The position numbers were made by a program, and so were the translations under genes. The notes beneath the pieces are model-generated. The model made no database searches. It saw nothing but the letters and a program-made list of their open reading frames with translations, and was not told the DNA's origin. From an uncultured Lachnospiraceae bacterium (GTDB lineage: Bacteria > Bacillota > Clostridia > Lachnospirales > Lachnospiraceae): a stretch of 61,024 bases of DNA. Each line of letters begins with the position of its first letter. Within the stretch, counting starts at the first letter, position 1. The DNA lies in contig CAMWJF010000020.1 of the NCBI GenBank assembly GCA_947174505.1, positions 1 through 61,024 on the forward strand, given 5' to 3'. Below, in pieces: positions 61,019 through 61,024 of the stretch.

Positions 61019-61024
61019 ATTGCC

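Overview
The window looks like chromosome of a butyrate-producing Clostridia species, most likely a Lachnospiraceae member. The backbone carries a compact acetyl-CoA to butyryl-CoA operon, a chemotaxis receptor, a DUF1576 membrane protein, long-form HPF, an SH3/NlpC-P60 secreted hydrolase, thioredoxin reductase and an SDR reductase. No tRNA or rRNA gene and no CRISPR array were seen. All calls rest on reading the sequence and recalled family knowledge; nothing was searched.

Layout. 1-6.5 kb, minus strand: thlA-crt-hbd-bcd-etfB-etfA (etfA runs off the left edge), with a clear sigma-A promoter before thlA and structured spacers inside the operon. 6.5-8.2 kb: methyl-accepting chemotaxis protein. 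8.3-8.8 kb and 49.4-50.0 kb: the two halves of one M23 metallopeptidase gene. Between them lies a 40.6 kb prophage bounded by an exact 19-bp repeat (8784-8802 and 49384-49402). Joining the halves across that repeat restores an uninterrupted frame of about 366 codons.

The prophage is a siphovirus-like element with HK97-type head genes. From right to left: large serine integrase (47.8-49.4 kb), a type I toxin-antitoxin locus (47.4-47.6 kb), a secreted lysogenic-conversion candidate (46.4 kb), a CI/Cro switch with three operators (45.3-46.4 kb), small early genes, an HUH replication initiator with a putative hairpin origin, a catalytically degenerate RNase H-like protein, a tandem-HTH protein, PcfK-like and PcfJ-like proteins, a miscellaneous early block with YopX and ASCH-like genes, an ArpU-type regulator, a broken hicA with intact hicB, a membrane moron, then HNH, cos region, terminases, portal fused to a ClpP-type protease, capsid, connectors, tail genes with a programmed frameshift, tail fibre, holins and a bifunctional endolysin. 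The left end (8.8-11.5 kb) carries a second regulatory module: an XRE repressor with four operator copies, a second XRE gene with an ImmA protease, a candidate small RNA and two tiny genes.

50-56.5 kb is ordinary chromosome. At about 57.17 kb a second integrated element begins. It cuts a MATE transporter gene and runs off the right edge. Its genes are a TnpX/TndX-type serine recombinase, TnpW, an HTH_16 protein, a sigma-70-like factor and a Cys-rich KTR protein, the order of a Tn916/tet-type conjugative transposon whose integrase is a serine recombinase.

Most unusual points: precise in-frame splitting of M23 by a serine-integrase prophage (a possible skin-like switch); perfect palindromes of form GTTGC-N6-GCAAC repeated inside unrelated genes; a portal-protease fusion that hinges on a 7-A tract; and an HUH/degenerate RNase H/PcfK/PcfJ early block.
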